64,000 bases of DNA from Xanthomonas hortorum (GTDB lineage: Bacteria; Pseudomonadota; Gammaproteobacteria; Xanthomonadales; Xanthomonadaceae), in the NCBI RefSeq assembly GCF_024339125.1, contig NZ_CP101417.1:2801001-2865000 (forward strand), given 5' to 3'. The notes under the pieces are model-generated. The model saw only the letters and a list, made by a program, of their open reading frames with translations. It had not been told where the DNA came from and did no database searches. The translations under genes and the position numbers were made by a program. Positions 26,294-34,540 of the stretch are shown here, piece by piece. Position 1 is the first letter of the stretch. Every line of letters starts with the position of its first letter.

Positions 26294-27669
26294 TTTTCAG
26301 AAGCAAGCGCCACTTTTGCCAATGCAGACATCAACAGCTTCGCCTTTTCTGGATGCTTGACTTCCTGTTCGCCCACCAGCTCCACAACGCTGCAGCTATC
26401 GGTGTGTATCGGCCTTGGCGTGAACAGCATGCCCGCCGCGCCGGGAACCGAGGCCAGCAGCGTCAACGGGTCGTACAAGTTGAGTTTGGTGACCTTCGGC
26501 CAGACCTGATCGAAGGCCATGGCTTGGTTTGCACCATCCTGTGGGCTGTTTGCCTGCGGTAGTGCGTCTGCGGTGAACGTGCGAAAGAACCACGCCTGAT
26601 CCAGGCCCGGAAGCAGCCCTGCCTGAATTCCGTCCCACAAGCCGTTCAAGGCGTTTTTCTGCACGTCTTCGAGATACCTGCCCACCGAATGCCGACTCTT
26701 CGCCAGGCCTTCGTAGAACGAGGGCGACACCGCTGTCTTGTAGGCAGCTTCCTTGGTGACGATGCGCAACGGTATGCGCAGTTGCTGTGCCTTACGGTAC
26801 AGGCCACGGGCCGCGTCCAGGTCTGTCGCATTGTTGTAGGCGCGTGCGTCGGGCTGCACATGGCCGTCAACATCCCTGGCCGGCTCGACGCCCCCCATGA
26901 TGGCGATGCTTTTGACGCGCTCGCGCACAAGCGCCGGATGCGCATCGACCAGTGCATGGGCGTCGGTCATGCCGGCAATCACCACCATGCTCAGCCCCTG
27001 CGGTGCCTGCATCAGGCGCTCCTGCAGCGCTTGCAGACTGTTGTCGCAAATTTCGGTCGGTTTTGCGCGCAATGCGTCGCCTTCCGTCAGGAATTTGGAA
27101 TGGTCCTTGGCCTGTTTCGTACTCATCGGGTAATCCTGCCCGCGTGAGACACGCACATCGGGTAAGTGCAGGCGGTTGAACACGCCCTTTGCAAGCCGGG
27201 CGCGCTCCTCGCGCACGCTGGCATCGCCCAAGGTCACCGCAACGTCGGTGAGGCGTACAAAGCCCGTTACCTGCAGTTGCTTGCCGATGGTGTAGGCGAC
27301 CACATCGTCGGGGTCCTTGTTGGGGTCGGTAAACAGCACCGTGTCGCGCGGTGTCGCCGGGGTGTGGAAACTGAGCTCCCGCAGCACCGCTGCTTCGTCG
27401 GGCGTCAGGCACGTACTGCCTTCGGCCCCGAGTTCGGCAAGCATTCGGCGCTGTGTTGCCGTCAGCGCAGGCGCACTGAGTGACCGTTTGAGAATGGCAG
27501 CGCCTTGTGGTCTTTTCCGCGGCAATGCCTGCAGCGCCCCATCGCTGATCTGCGCGCAGGGCAGGTGTTGATCTGCCGACACGGTTGCAGTGCGCTCACC
27601 CGTAGACCCGGACGTTGCATGAGCGCCTGCAGGCACGTGCAGTGTGGGGCGATGCCTGATGGAATCCAT
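26290..27669 (-). CDS. xopQ: Type III effector XopQ (HopQ1 family, nucleoside-hydrolase-like)
   Basis: This is a 459-residue protein. After a Ser/Thr/Pro-rich N-terminus of about 80 residues (the secretion signal) comes an inosine-uridine nucleoside hydrolase-like domain. It carries the Asp cluster LFTDPNKDPDD near residue 115, a modified form of DxDxxxDD, and MVVIAGMTDAHAL and SIAIMGGVEPARD further on. XopQ is a core Xanthomonas effector that suppresses immunity and is recognised in Nicotiana by Roq1. Length is close to the usual 464. A perfect PIP box with a -10 lies upstream. A transposase remnant abuts the stop codon. Confidence 0.94.
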   Translation of the reverse strand: MDSIRHRPTLHVPAGAHATSGSTGERTATVSADQHLPCAQISDGALQALPRKRPQGAAILKRSLSAPALTATQRRMLAELGAEGSTCLTPDEAAVLRELSFHTPATPRDTVLFTDPNKDPDDVVAYTIGKQLQVTGFVRLTDVAVTLGDASVREERARLAKGVFNRLHLPDVRVSRGQDYPMSTKQAKDHSKFLTEGDALRAKPTEICDNSLQALQERLMQAPQGLSMVVIAGMTDAHALVDAHPALVRERVKSIAIMGGVEPARDVDGHVQPDARAYNNATDLDAARGLYRKAQQLRIPLRIVTKEAAYKTAVSPSFYEGLAKSRHSVGRYLEDVQKNALNGLWDGIQAGLLPGLDQAWFFRTFTADALPQANSPQDGANQAMAFDQVWPKVTKLNLYDPLTLLASVPGAAGMLFTPRPIHTDSCSVVELVGEQEVKHPEKAKLLMSALAKVALASEK

Positions 27670-27707
27670 CTGCTGTCCTCGCGTCGATGCTGGCCAATGA
27701 GGCGATC

Positions 27708-27769
27708 AGGATGGAGGCGGCTCCATTCTCTGGGATATCGATCGGCGAAGGGCGTTGCAACGACACGAA
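27708..27769 (-). promoter_or_regulatory. Perfect PIP box and -10 for xopQ
   Basis: On the minus strand: TTCGT (27769-27765), 15 bases, TTCGC (27749-27745), 31 bases, CATCCT (27713-27708). Every part matches TTCGB-N15-TTCGB-N30-32-YANNNT. HrpX is the known activator of such promoters. Confidence 0.9.
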
Positions 27770-28001
27770 GCGCCGGTTGCCTGTTGCACTGCTTTGAGTG
27801 TGAAAGCGTGACCATCAGCATGGTGAGCGCGCGTTGCGATCTGTAGACACCCGCGGCCTCACGATGCCGTTGCCGTCTGCCTGACGATTGCCTTCTACGC
27901 CGCTGTCAGATGCTCCCTTCAGGCGAGTGGCCGCAGAGTCATGCAATTGCGTGGTGCTCACGCCGATATCTTGTAACTCTGCAAGGTGCAGATTTGTCTG
28001 T

Positions 28002-28063
28002 TTCGCCAGAAGCTTCGATCTTTCGGTTATTCGCTGTACGCACTGACGTCCGAATGGAACATT
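28002..28063 (+). promoter_or_regulatory. Perfect PIP box upstream of the first paralogue
   Basis: TTCGC (28002-28006), 15 bases, TTCGG (28022-28026) match the PIP consensus exactly. AACATT stands 31 bases further on and misses YANNNT only at its first base. The ATG of the following gene is 71 bases from the box. Confidence 0.82.
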
Positions 28064-28096
28064 AGCGACTTGGACAACCTGGTGAAGAGGTGAAGC

Positions 28097-28852
28097 ATGC
28101 GCCCGGTGAATTTGACATCAGCAACACGTAGAGGGGCAAGACACGATCAACAGGACATGCCAGCCGAGCGTGGCGTGGGCGCCTCCTCTGAGCGAACAGA
28201 CCCCGATGAGAACACGCAATTGACGGAAAACCTAAGGCGGCCACCAGTGCGTGAGGCGCGTCTCAGAGAGCCAAACGTACCCATCGGCGTACAGATTGCA
28301 AACGTTGGAAGGCAGGTAGCGCATGCGGGCACGACACTGGCAGCTATCTCCACCATTCCCATTCCTACCGGCTTGAACGCATTATCGGCGCCTTTCGCGG
28401 CAGCTTACGGTTACGCGACAGATGATCCGTACTTGAAAAACTATGCAATGGTCGCCTGTCTCCCTGTTGTGGCGTCGTTGAGTGCATTGGGCGCTACATA
28501 TTCAGTTGAACGCCTGGCGGCCTGGTATCTGCAAGCACAAGCGCAGGCATCTGTTACAAAGGCAGCCAGGGTGACCGAGCTAGGAACAACGGAAGCATGT
28601 CTGGATGCCGCCATCGAGATGGTCACCATGACTGACGCAGAGACTCCCACCCCTGAAATGAGCGAAGGTGAGCGGACTGCACTGGCCATGGATCTTCCGC
28701 ACCTGGCAACGGCAGACCGTTCCCGATTGCCTCCTGAAATCTGGAGCGCTGCCAGTGGCGTCGGCGACGATGCCTATACATTGGTCAGTAACTTACTTGC
28801 GGCTGCGCGAATTCGCGCGTCTGCGGAAGCGTCTGCATCGTCTGCTGGCTGA
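28097..28852 (+). CDS. Candidate type III effector, paralogue 1 (unknown family)
   Basis: This 251-residue protein does not match a family I recognise. The first 50 residues are polar and Arg/Ser/Thr/Asp rich (ATRRGARHDQQD, SSERTDPDENTQ), like effector secretion signals. A conserved VPIGVQIANVG lies near 64. Two hydrophobic stretches follow (about 75-100 and 115-135). The C-terminus has TADRSRLPPEIW, AASGVGDDA, and ends RASAEASAS. A perfect PIP box lies upstream. It shares its start (ARHDQ), centre and end with the next gene, so the two arose by tandem duplication. It could be a new effector that inserts in host membranes, or another HrpX-dependent exported protein. Confidence 0.7.
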   Translation: MRPVNLTSATRRGARHDQQDMPAERGVGASSERTDPDENTQLTENLRRPPVREARLREPNVPIGVQIANVGRQVAHAGTTLAAISTIPIPTGLNALSAPFAAAYGYATDDPYLKNYAMVACLPVVASLSALGATYSVERLAAWYLQAQAQASVTKAARVTELGTTEACLDAAIEMVTMTDAETPTPEMSEGERTALAMDLPHLATADRSRLPPEIWSAASGVGDDAYTLVSNLLAAARIRASAEASASSAG

Positions 28853-28872
28853 GCGCTCTGCCACGCATGTAC

Positions 28873-28935
28873 GTCGCCACACGGTCTATTGTTTCGGTCT
28901 TGCGTCCAAGTGCAATAACGCTTGCGTAGCGCAGT
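28873..28935 (+). promoter_or_regulatory. One-mismatch PIP box upstream of the second paralogue
   Basis: GTCGC (28873-28877), 15 bases, TTCGG (28893-28897) differ from the PIP consensus at one base. CGCAGT at 32 bases is a weak -10 (one mismatch). The second paralogue may be driven from here or by read-through. Confidence 0.5.
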
Positions 28936-28976
28936 GGAACGCAGCCACTTTGGTGAACTGTTAGAAGAGGTGAGGA

Positions 28977-29726
28977 ATGAGTTCCATCCCAGTGACTTAT
29001 ACGGCTCGCGGAGCGGTAAGACACGATCAACGCGAGGCGCAGGCCCCGCGTGAGGTGGGTTACTCCTCGCAACGCGGCGACCCGCAGGCCAATCCACAAT
29101 TGAAGCAAGACCTGTCGCGTGCGCCCGTGCGTGCGGCGCGGCTCAAGGCCCCACGCGTGCCGATCGGTGTGCACATTGCGAACACCGGGCTGCAGGCAGC
29201 GCGCTTTGCCACCTCTGCGGTCGCAGGGCCTGCCGAAGCCGCAGTTCTGGACGCGGTGCATGCGCCCGCTGCGGCGGCATATGAATATGCAAAAGGGGAG
29301 GTGTCCTGGAAAAAGAATGCGGGTGTCACGCTTGCGCCGGCCTTGGCCTACGCCGTGGTGATGGGCACGCTGTCTGCCGTGCAGTATCTGGCGAACCGGT
29401 ACCTGCAAGCGCAGTCGCAGACGAGTGTCAGCAAGGCCGACAGGGCGAAAGAGTTGGGCGTCACCAAAGCATGTCTGGACGCGGCCGTTGCCATGGTGAA
29501 CAAGGGGGAGGTGGCCGGTCCCGGGGGTGAGATGACCGAAGAAGAGGCAGCTGCGCTGGCAGCAGATCTTCAGAACCTGGCAACCGCAGACCGTTCCCGG
29601 CTGCCGCCAGAGCTCTGGCGCGCTGCCAGCGGCGTTGGCGACGACGCCTGCGCATTGGTTACTCAACTGCTCTTGGCCGCAAGAGCCCGCGCGTCTGCAG
29701 AGGCGTCTGCATCGTACGGCAGTTGA
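28977..29726 (+). CDS. Candidate type III effector, paralogue 2 (unknown family)
   Basis: This 249-residue tandem paralogue of the preceding gene shares APVRAARL, VPIGVHIAN, KACLDAA, and the C-terminal TADRSRLPPELW and AASGVGDDA blocks. The central part diverges most but keeps two hydrophobic stretches (about 68-100 and 110-135). The N-terminus (SSIPVTYTARGAVRHDQ, SSQRGDPQANPQ) again looks like a type III signal. A GAGGTGAGGA ribosome-binding site precedes the ATG. Three bases short of a perfect match would be needed to make its promoter as good as that of paralogue 1. Function unknown. Confidence 0.7.
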   Translation: MSSIPVTYTARGAVRHDQREAQAPREVGYSSQRGDPQANPQLKQDLSRAPVRAARLKAPRVPIGVHIANTGLQAARFATSAVAGPAEAAVLDAVHAPAAAAYEYAKGEVSWKKNAGVTLAPALAYAVVMGTLSAVQYLANRYLQAQSQTSVSKADRAKELGVTKACLDAAVAMVNKGEVAGPGGEMTEEEAAALAADLQNLATADRSRLPPELWRAASGVGDDACALVTQLLLAARARASAEASASYGS

Positions 29727-29790
29727 AAGGTGATCCCACGCGTTGCTGGTTGGAGTGGCGGGCCACGCATGCCCTGCCGGGTTTTCCGAA

Positions 29791-30420
29791 CTACACCGGC
29801 GCAGACTTCAAAATCCCAGACAAACTCTCGCGCAGGATCAACTGCAGATGCATGCGGTTGAGTTCCATGCCGCTGGTCATCACGTTGTGCAGGCCGCCGC
29901 ACATGGCGGCCACGGCGAAGACGCGGGCCTGGAATTCCTGCTCGCTGCTGGCCGGGTCGGCGTGGCCGCGTAGCAGGCGTTTGAGCAGGGCGCTGAGGTG
30001 CTCGATCAGCGAGGCGCTCTGCCTGCGCATGAAGGCGGCCAGCACCGGGTCGCGCAGGGTGGCCAGGTGCAGCTCCAGGTCGATGCGGGTGCGCTTGATG
30101 TTGATTTCCTGCAGCAGCCATTCTTCGAGCAGGCCGGCGATGAAATCCACCACGTGCACGTTGGCGGGGCGTTCCACCAGCCACATCTGGCGGATGGCGC
30201 GCATGTAGTTGCGCTCCAGCAAGGCGCGCACCAGCGCGTCCTTGTCTTCGAATCGCTGCAGCAGGCAGCCGCAGCTGACCTTGGCACGCTCGGCAATCAG
30301 TTCGAAGCTGGTGGCGCCCAGGCCGGTGGCGTCGATGCATTGCTCGGCGGCGTCCAGCACCTCTTCCAGCAGCAGTTCTTCGCGCTCTTTCGCCGTGCGC
30401 AACAGCAGAACGTTGGACAT
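29791..30420 (-). CDS. TetR/AcrR family transcriptional regulator
   Basis: This 209-residue protein has an N-terminal TetR-type DNA-binding domain (residues 13-60): LLLEEVLDAAEQCIDATG, then SFELIAERAKVSCGCLLQRF as the helix-turn-helix with the usual aromatic end. The all-helical ligand domain that follows is variable. The final part contains SGMELNRMHLQLI. It is divergent from the histidine phosphatase gene, with 177 bases between them, so it may repress that gene or itself. No drug pump or enzyme typical of TetR targets is adjacent. Confidence 0.86.
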   Translation of the reverse strand: MSNVLLLRTAKEREELLLEEVLDAAEQCIDATGLGATSFELIAERAKVSCGCLLQRFEDKDALVRALLERNYMRAIRQMWLVERPANVHVVDFIAGLLEEWLLQEINIKRTRIDLELHLATLRDPVLAAFMRRQSASLIEHLSALLKRLLRGHADPASSEQEFQARVFAVAAMCGGLHNVMTSGMELNRMHLQLILRESLSGILKSAPV

Positions 30421-30597
30421 GGGCAGCAGGGTGGCGGGGGGCTGCAGTATACCGGCGCGGCGTTATTGCCCCGTTGTGCCTGCTTGTCGGTGTGCTGTGT
30501 TGCGCGTGTTGCTGAAACGCCTGCAGGCAATGGGTGATCGACCACGTTTTCACGGGCGTTGTGCGACACGTGGGGCTGATTTGTGCAGGAGATGGAT

Positions 30598-31371
30598 GTG
30601 AGTGAGAAAAGTGCGGTGGCTGGCGTGTCGACCCAGTGGCCCGAGCGGTTGTGGGTGGTGCGGCATGGGCAGAGTTCGGGCAACGTGGCGCGCGATGTGG
30701 CAGAGGCGCATGGCCATGCAGTGATCGATCTGGAACATCGCGATGCGGATGTGCCGCTGTCGGCGTTGGGCGAGCGGCAGGCGCATGCGTTGGGCACGTG
30801 GATGTCGGGTCTGCCGCAGCGCGAGCGGCCCACGGTGGTGCTGTGTTCGCCCTATGTGCGTGCGCGCCAGACCGCCACAGCGGTGGTGCGCGCGCTGGGC
30901 CACGGCGACGATATGCTCAGCATCGACGAGCGCCTGCGCGAGAAGGAGTTCGGCGTGCTCGACCGTTACACCACGGCCGGCATCCTCGCGACGTTTCCGG
31001 AGCTGGCCGAGCAACGCAAGTTGGTAGGCAAGTTTTATTTCCGCCCTCCCGGTGGCGAGAGTTGGTGCGATGTGATCTTCCGGCTGCGCGCGGTGGTTGG
31101 CGATCTGCAGCGAAATCATGTGGGCGCGCGCGTATTGATCGTGGGGCATCAGGTGATCGTCAATTGTTTCCGTTATCTGGCCGAACGCATGGATGAGGCC
31201 ACGATTCTGGGCATCGACCGCGAAGGCGAGGTGCCCAACTGCGGTGTCACCGAATACGTGGCCGGCCGCGAGGGGCAGGCGTTGCACCTGGTGCGGACCA
31301 ACTTCGTCTCGCCCGAGCTTGCCGATGAGCCGGTGACCACCGAATCCGACCGCCCGGCCGGAGCACGCTGA
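30598..31371 (+). CDS. Histidine phosphatase family protein
   Basis: This protein of about 257 residues has the phosphoglycerate-mutase fold. The catalytic RHG motif is in LWVVRHGQSSGN near residue 20. SPYVRARQTA holds the second Arg, REKEFGVLD the acid, and LIVGHQVIVNCF the second His. Substrate cannot be told from sequence. Three in-frame starts exist (30583 GTG, 30592 ATG, 30598 GTG). I prefer the last because AGGAG stands 6 bases before it, while it abuts the ATG. The stop overlaps the next start (TGATG), linking it to the hydrate dehydratase. Confidence 0.87.
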   Translation: MSEKSAVAGVSTQWPERLWVVRHGQSSGNVARDVAEAHGHAVIDLEHRDADVPLSALGERQAHALGTWMSGLPQRERPTVVLCSPYVRARQTATAVVRALGHGDDMLSIDERLREKEFGVLDRYTTAGILATFPELAEQRKLVGKFYFRPPGGESWCDVIFRLRAVVGDLQRNHVGARVLIVGHQVIVNCFRYLAERMDEATILGIDREGEVPNCGVTEYVAGREGQALHLVRTNFVSPELADEPVTTESDRPAGAR

Positions 31372-32246
31372 TGGCCATCGCACGCGTCCGCACGCTCAGC
31401 GCCGCCGCATTGCGCGCGCTGCCGCTGCCATCGCCCGGTGGCGACAAGGAGCAACGTGGGCGCGTATTGATCGTGGGTGGGTCGATGCGTGTGCCGGGCG
31501 CGGCGCTGCTGGCCGGCGAGGCGGCACTGCGCGCAGGTGCGGGCAAGTTGCAGATCGCCACCGCTGCGAGCGTGGCGCCCGGCATGGCGTTGGCGGTGCC
31601 GGAGGCCCTGGTGCTGGGATTGGCGCAGAACGGGCAGGGCGAAATTACGCGTGGGCATCGTGCACTGGATGCGGCATTGGAGGCCTGCGATGCGGCGGTG
31701 ATCGGGCCGGGGATGGCGTCGTCGGCGACCACCGCTGCGTTGGTGAAACGCGCGGCTGAAAAAGCGGTTTGCACGTTGGTGCTGGATGCGGGAGCGTTGT
31801 CGGGCGGCTTGCGTGCGCCGGTTGGGCGGCCATTCGTATTGACGCCGCATGCGGGCGAGATGGCGGCGTTGGCTGGAGACGACAAGGCAGCGATAGAAGC
31901 GGCGCCGGGCGCGTACGCGCTGACCTATGCGAAGAAATTGCGCAGTGTGGTGATTGTCAAAGGCGCGGACAGTTTTATTGCCGGGCCGGAGGGTGCGCTG
32001 TGGGTGCATCGCGGTGGTGCGTCCGGGTTGGGGACGTCCGGGTCTGGCGATGTGCTGGCGGGATTGATCGCCGGGTTTGCCGCGCGTGGCTGCGATGCGT
32101 TGACGGCTGCGTTATGGGGGGTGTTTGTGCATGCGGCGGCGGGGAAGCAGCTGTCGAAACGGATTGGGACGGTGGGGTTTCTGGCGCGTGAGCTTGGGGT
32201 GGAAGTGCCGGGGATTTTGGATCGGTTATCGCGGGCTGCGCGGTAG
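31371..32246 (+). CDS. nnrD: ADP-dependent NAD(P)H-hydrate dehydratase
   Basis: This 291-residue ribokinase-like enzyme repairs hydrated NADH/NADPH using ADP. The GRVLIVGGS start, the VIGPGM loop, the LTPHAGEMA motif and GTSGSGDVLAGLIAG anion-hole/ADP motif near the C-terminus are all present. The epimerase half (NnrE), fused to it in E. coli YjeF, is absent, so it must be a separate gene elsewhere. It is translationally coupled to the histidine phosphatase. Confidence 0.92.
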   Translation: MAIARVRTLSAAALRALPLPSPGGDKEQRGRVLIVGGSMRVPGAALLAGEAALRAGAGKLQIATAASVAPGMALAVPEALVLGLAQNGQGEITRGHRALDAALEACDAAVIGPGMASSATTAALVKRAAEKAVCTLVLDAGALSGGLRAPVGRPFVLTPHAGEMAALAGDDKAAIEAAPGAYALTYAKKLRSVVIVKGADSFIAGPEGALWVHRGGASGLGTSGSGDVLAGLIAGFAARGCDALTAALWGVFVHAAAGKQLSKRIGTVGFLARELGVEVPGILDRLSRAAR

Positions 32247-32430
32247 TCGGCTCGCGGACGATTTGAGTTGTTGTCCTGTTGAGCGAGAGGGGCTGGCTTG
32301 CGTGCCACTGGCGCGCGTGTCTGGGAGCAACGCGCGGGCGGTGGTGACTACGGGTGTTGGGGACGTGTTGTCCTGGTCGGCATCTCTGTTGCTGTGTTGG
32401 TTGACGGGCTGGCCACCAGTCCGTGCAGGC

Positions 32431-32480
32431 GTACCCTCATCCGGCCCTTCGGGCCACCTTCTCCCGAGGGGAGAAGGGAG
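32431..32480 (+). repeat. Intergenic palindromic repeat (CCTCATCCGG family), short copy
   Basis: TACCCTCATCCGGCCCTTCG, then CACCTTCTCCCGAGGGGAGA: one end of the family also seen at 5315, 5540 and 34287. It lies just before the GH30 gene. Confidence 0.7.
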
Positions 32481-32579
32481 CGTCCGGTGGTAGAAGGATG
32501 CATGGTTGCGCTCGTTTTTCGTGCGATGTTGCGGCGCGTTGGTCGGTTAGGCTTGCTCACCAACCTGGGAGGGTGCACG

Positions 32580-34250
32580 GTGAAGCGAACGATTGCGTGG
32601 TCGATGGTGGGGGTTTTGGGGGTCTGGGGCGCTGCGACTGAAATGGTGTTGGCATCTGCATCTGCATCTGCATTAACAGCAACAACAGCGACAACAACTG
32701 CAGCAACAACAAGTGCAGCAACAACAAGTGCAGCAGCAACAAGTGCAGCAGCAACAAGTGCAGCAACAACCGCAGTAACGCCGATTCCGATGCCGACATC
32801 GACGACATCATCTGTCTCTACACCTGCATCGAAAGTGGTGGATGCCGCAGTTGCGGATGCTGCTACTCAGCCAGCAGCACTCGCCGGCGCACTACGCGTC
32901 TACACCACCGCCCAAGGCGCAACGCAGCAGATGCGTGTCAGCACCGTCGAGGCACTCAAGACCGGGCATGCGTTGACGGAGAAAGAGAACAGCATCTTCG
33001 TCAATCCGCAGCACCGCTTTCAGGAAGTGCTGGGCATTGGCGGGGCGATCACCGATTCCAGTGCGGAGACCTTCGCCAGGCTGCCCAAGCGTGCGCAGCG
33101 CGAACTGCTCACTGCCTACTACGATCCGCAAAAAGGCATCGGCTACACGCTGGCGCGCACCACCATCCATAGCTCCGATTTCAGCAGCGCCAGCTACACC
33201 TACATCAAGGAGGGCGATGCGGCGCTGAAGAGCTTTTCGGTCAAGCACGATCAGCGCTATCGCATCCCGATGTTGCGCCAGGCCATCGCAGCGGCCGGCG
33301 GCAAGTTGACGACATTTGCCAGCCCCTGGAGTGCGCCGGCCTTCATGAAAGACAGCAACACCATGCTCAAGGGCGGCAAGCTATTGCCCGCGTATGCGCA
33401 GGCCTGGGCCACGTACTACACACGCTTCATTGCGGCCTACGAAAAAGCCGGCATTCCGATCTGGGGCATCAGTTTGCAGAACGAGCCGATGGCGGTGCAG
33501 ACCTGGGAGTCGATGCAGTTTTCTGCGGAAGAAGAACGCGATTTCCTCAAAAACCACCTCGGGCCCACCATGGCAAAAGCCGGCTATGGCGATCGCAAGA
33601 TCATCGTATGGGACCACAACCGCGACATGATGGTGCACCGCGCGCATGTGATCTTCGATGACCCGGAAGCGGCCAAGTATGCGTGGGGCATGGGCTTTCA
33701 TTGGTACGAGACCTGGGCTGGGTTCGCGCCGATGGTGGAGAACGTGGCGGCGGTGGCGCAGGCGTACCCGGACAAGCATCTGCTGCTCACCGAGGCGGCG
33801 GTAGAAAAGTTCGACCCCGCCAAGTTGCAGTACTGGCCCAATGGCGAGCGCTATGGCACCGCCATCATCAACGACCTCAATCATGGAGCGGTAGGGTGGA
33901 CCGACTGGAACATCCTGCTCGACCAAAACGGCGGCCCCAACCATGTGGGCAATTACTGCTTTGCACCGGTGCATGCCGACACGCGCACGGGTGAGGTGAC
34001 TTACACGCCGAGCTATTGGTATATCGGCCATTTTTCCAAATTCATCCGGCCGGGTGCGCAGCGGGTGAGTGCGGCCAGTAGCCGTAGCAATCTGATGACC
34101 ACTGCATTTGCGAACCGCGATCGCTCACTGGCGACGGTGGTGATGAATGCCAGCGATGTGGCGATCCGCTACAACCTGTATGTGGGCGAGGCATCGAGCG
34201 AGTTGGAGATCCCGGCGCATGCGATCCAGACGGTGGTGATGACGCGGTAA
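32580..34250 (+). CDS. Glycoside hydrolase family 30 (glucosylceramidase-like)
   Basis: This is a 556-residue secreted enzyme. I set the start at the GTG at 32580, which has GGGAGGG upstream and gives a clear signal peptide (KRTIAWSMVGVLGVWGAAT). A low-complexity Ala/Thr/Ser linker follows (residues about 33-70). The GH30 domain runs from about 110: GGAITDSSAETF, the acid/base Glu302 in SLQNEP, and the nucleophile Glu405 in LLTEAAV. A C-terminal beta domain completes it. GH30 enzymes cut glucosylceramide, glucuronoxylan or beta-1,6-glucan; the spacing of motifs favours the glucosylceramidase-like subgroup. Longer starts upstream would destroy the signal peptide. Confidence 0.88.
   Translation: MKRTIAWSMVGVLGVWGAATEMVLASASASALTATTATTTAATTSAATTSAAATSAAATSAATTAVTPIPMPTSTTSSVSTPASKVVDAAVADAATQPAALAGALRVYTTAQGATQQMRVSTVEALKTGHALTEKENSIFVNPQHRFQEVLGIGGAITDSSAETFARLPKRAQRELLTAYYDPQKGIGYTLARTTIHSSDFSSASYTYIKEGDAALKSFSVKHDQRYRIPMLRQAIAAAGGKLTTFASPWSAPAFMKDSNTMLKGGKLLPAYAQAWATYYTRFIAAYEKAGIPIWGISLQNEPMAVQTWESMQFSAEEERDFLKNHLGPTMAKAGYGDRKIIVWDHNRDMMVHRAHVIFDDPEAAKYAWGMGFHWYETWAGFAPMVENVAAVAQAYPDKHLLLTEAAVEKFDPAKLQYWPNGERYGTAIINDLNHGAVGWTDWNILLDQNGGPNHVGNYCFAPVHADTRTGEVTYTPSYWYIGHFSKFIRPGAQRVSAASSRSNLMTTAFANRDRSLATVVMNASDVAIRYNLYVGEASSELEIPAHAIQTVVMTR
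32701..32770 (+). repeat. 15-bp tandem repeat in the GH30 linker
   Basis: The unit CAGCARCAACAAGTG occurs four times without interruption plus ten bases of a fifth. It encodes the Ala/Thr/Ser-rich linker. A change in copy number keeps the frame. A shorter GCATCT repeat precedes it near 32652. Confidence 0.9.
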
Positions 34251-34286
34251 ACGTGGAGGGTGGTCGCAGTGTTGGTGGGAGATTGC

Positions 34287-34332
34287 GTACCCTCATCCGC
34301 CCTTCGGGCACCTTCTCCCGGCGGGAGAAGGG
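34287..34332 (+). repeat. Intergenic palindromic repeat (CCTCATCCGG family), short copy
   Basis: TACCCTCATCCGCCCTTCGG followed by CACCTTCTCCCGGCGGGAGA: the same half-unit as at 32431, now after the GH30 gene, so the gene is framed by two copies in the same orientation. Confidence 0.7.
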
Positions 34333-34540
34333 GAGCTTTCGTGTGATGGAAGCCGGCGGTGATTCACCGGTCGACCTACGTTGCGCATCCGGCTTCCGGA
34401 TGCATCGCCAGTCGATGCAGCCGCCAGCATCAGAACGCCACTAGACAAGTCTTGCCGATCGCTGCGCGCAGCGATCGGCCAGGTTCTGGTGGCGCTACGG
34501 CGGAAGCTCGCTTTCTGTTGGCTCAGGACAGCCTGTTGGC

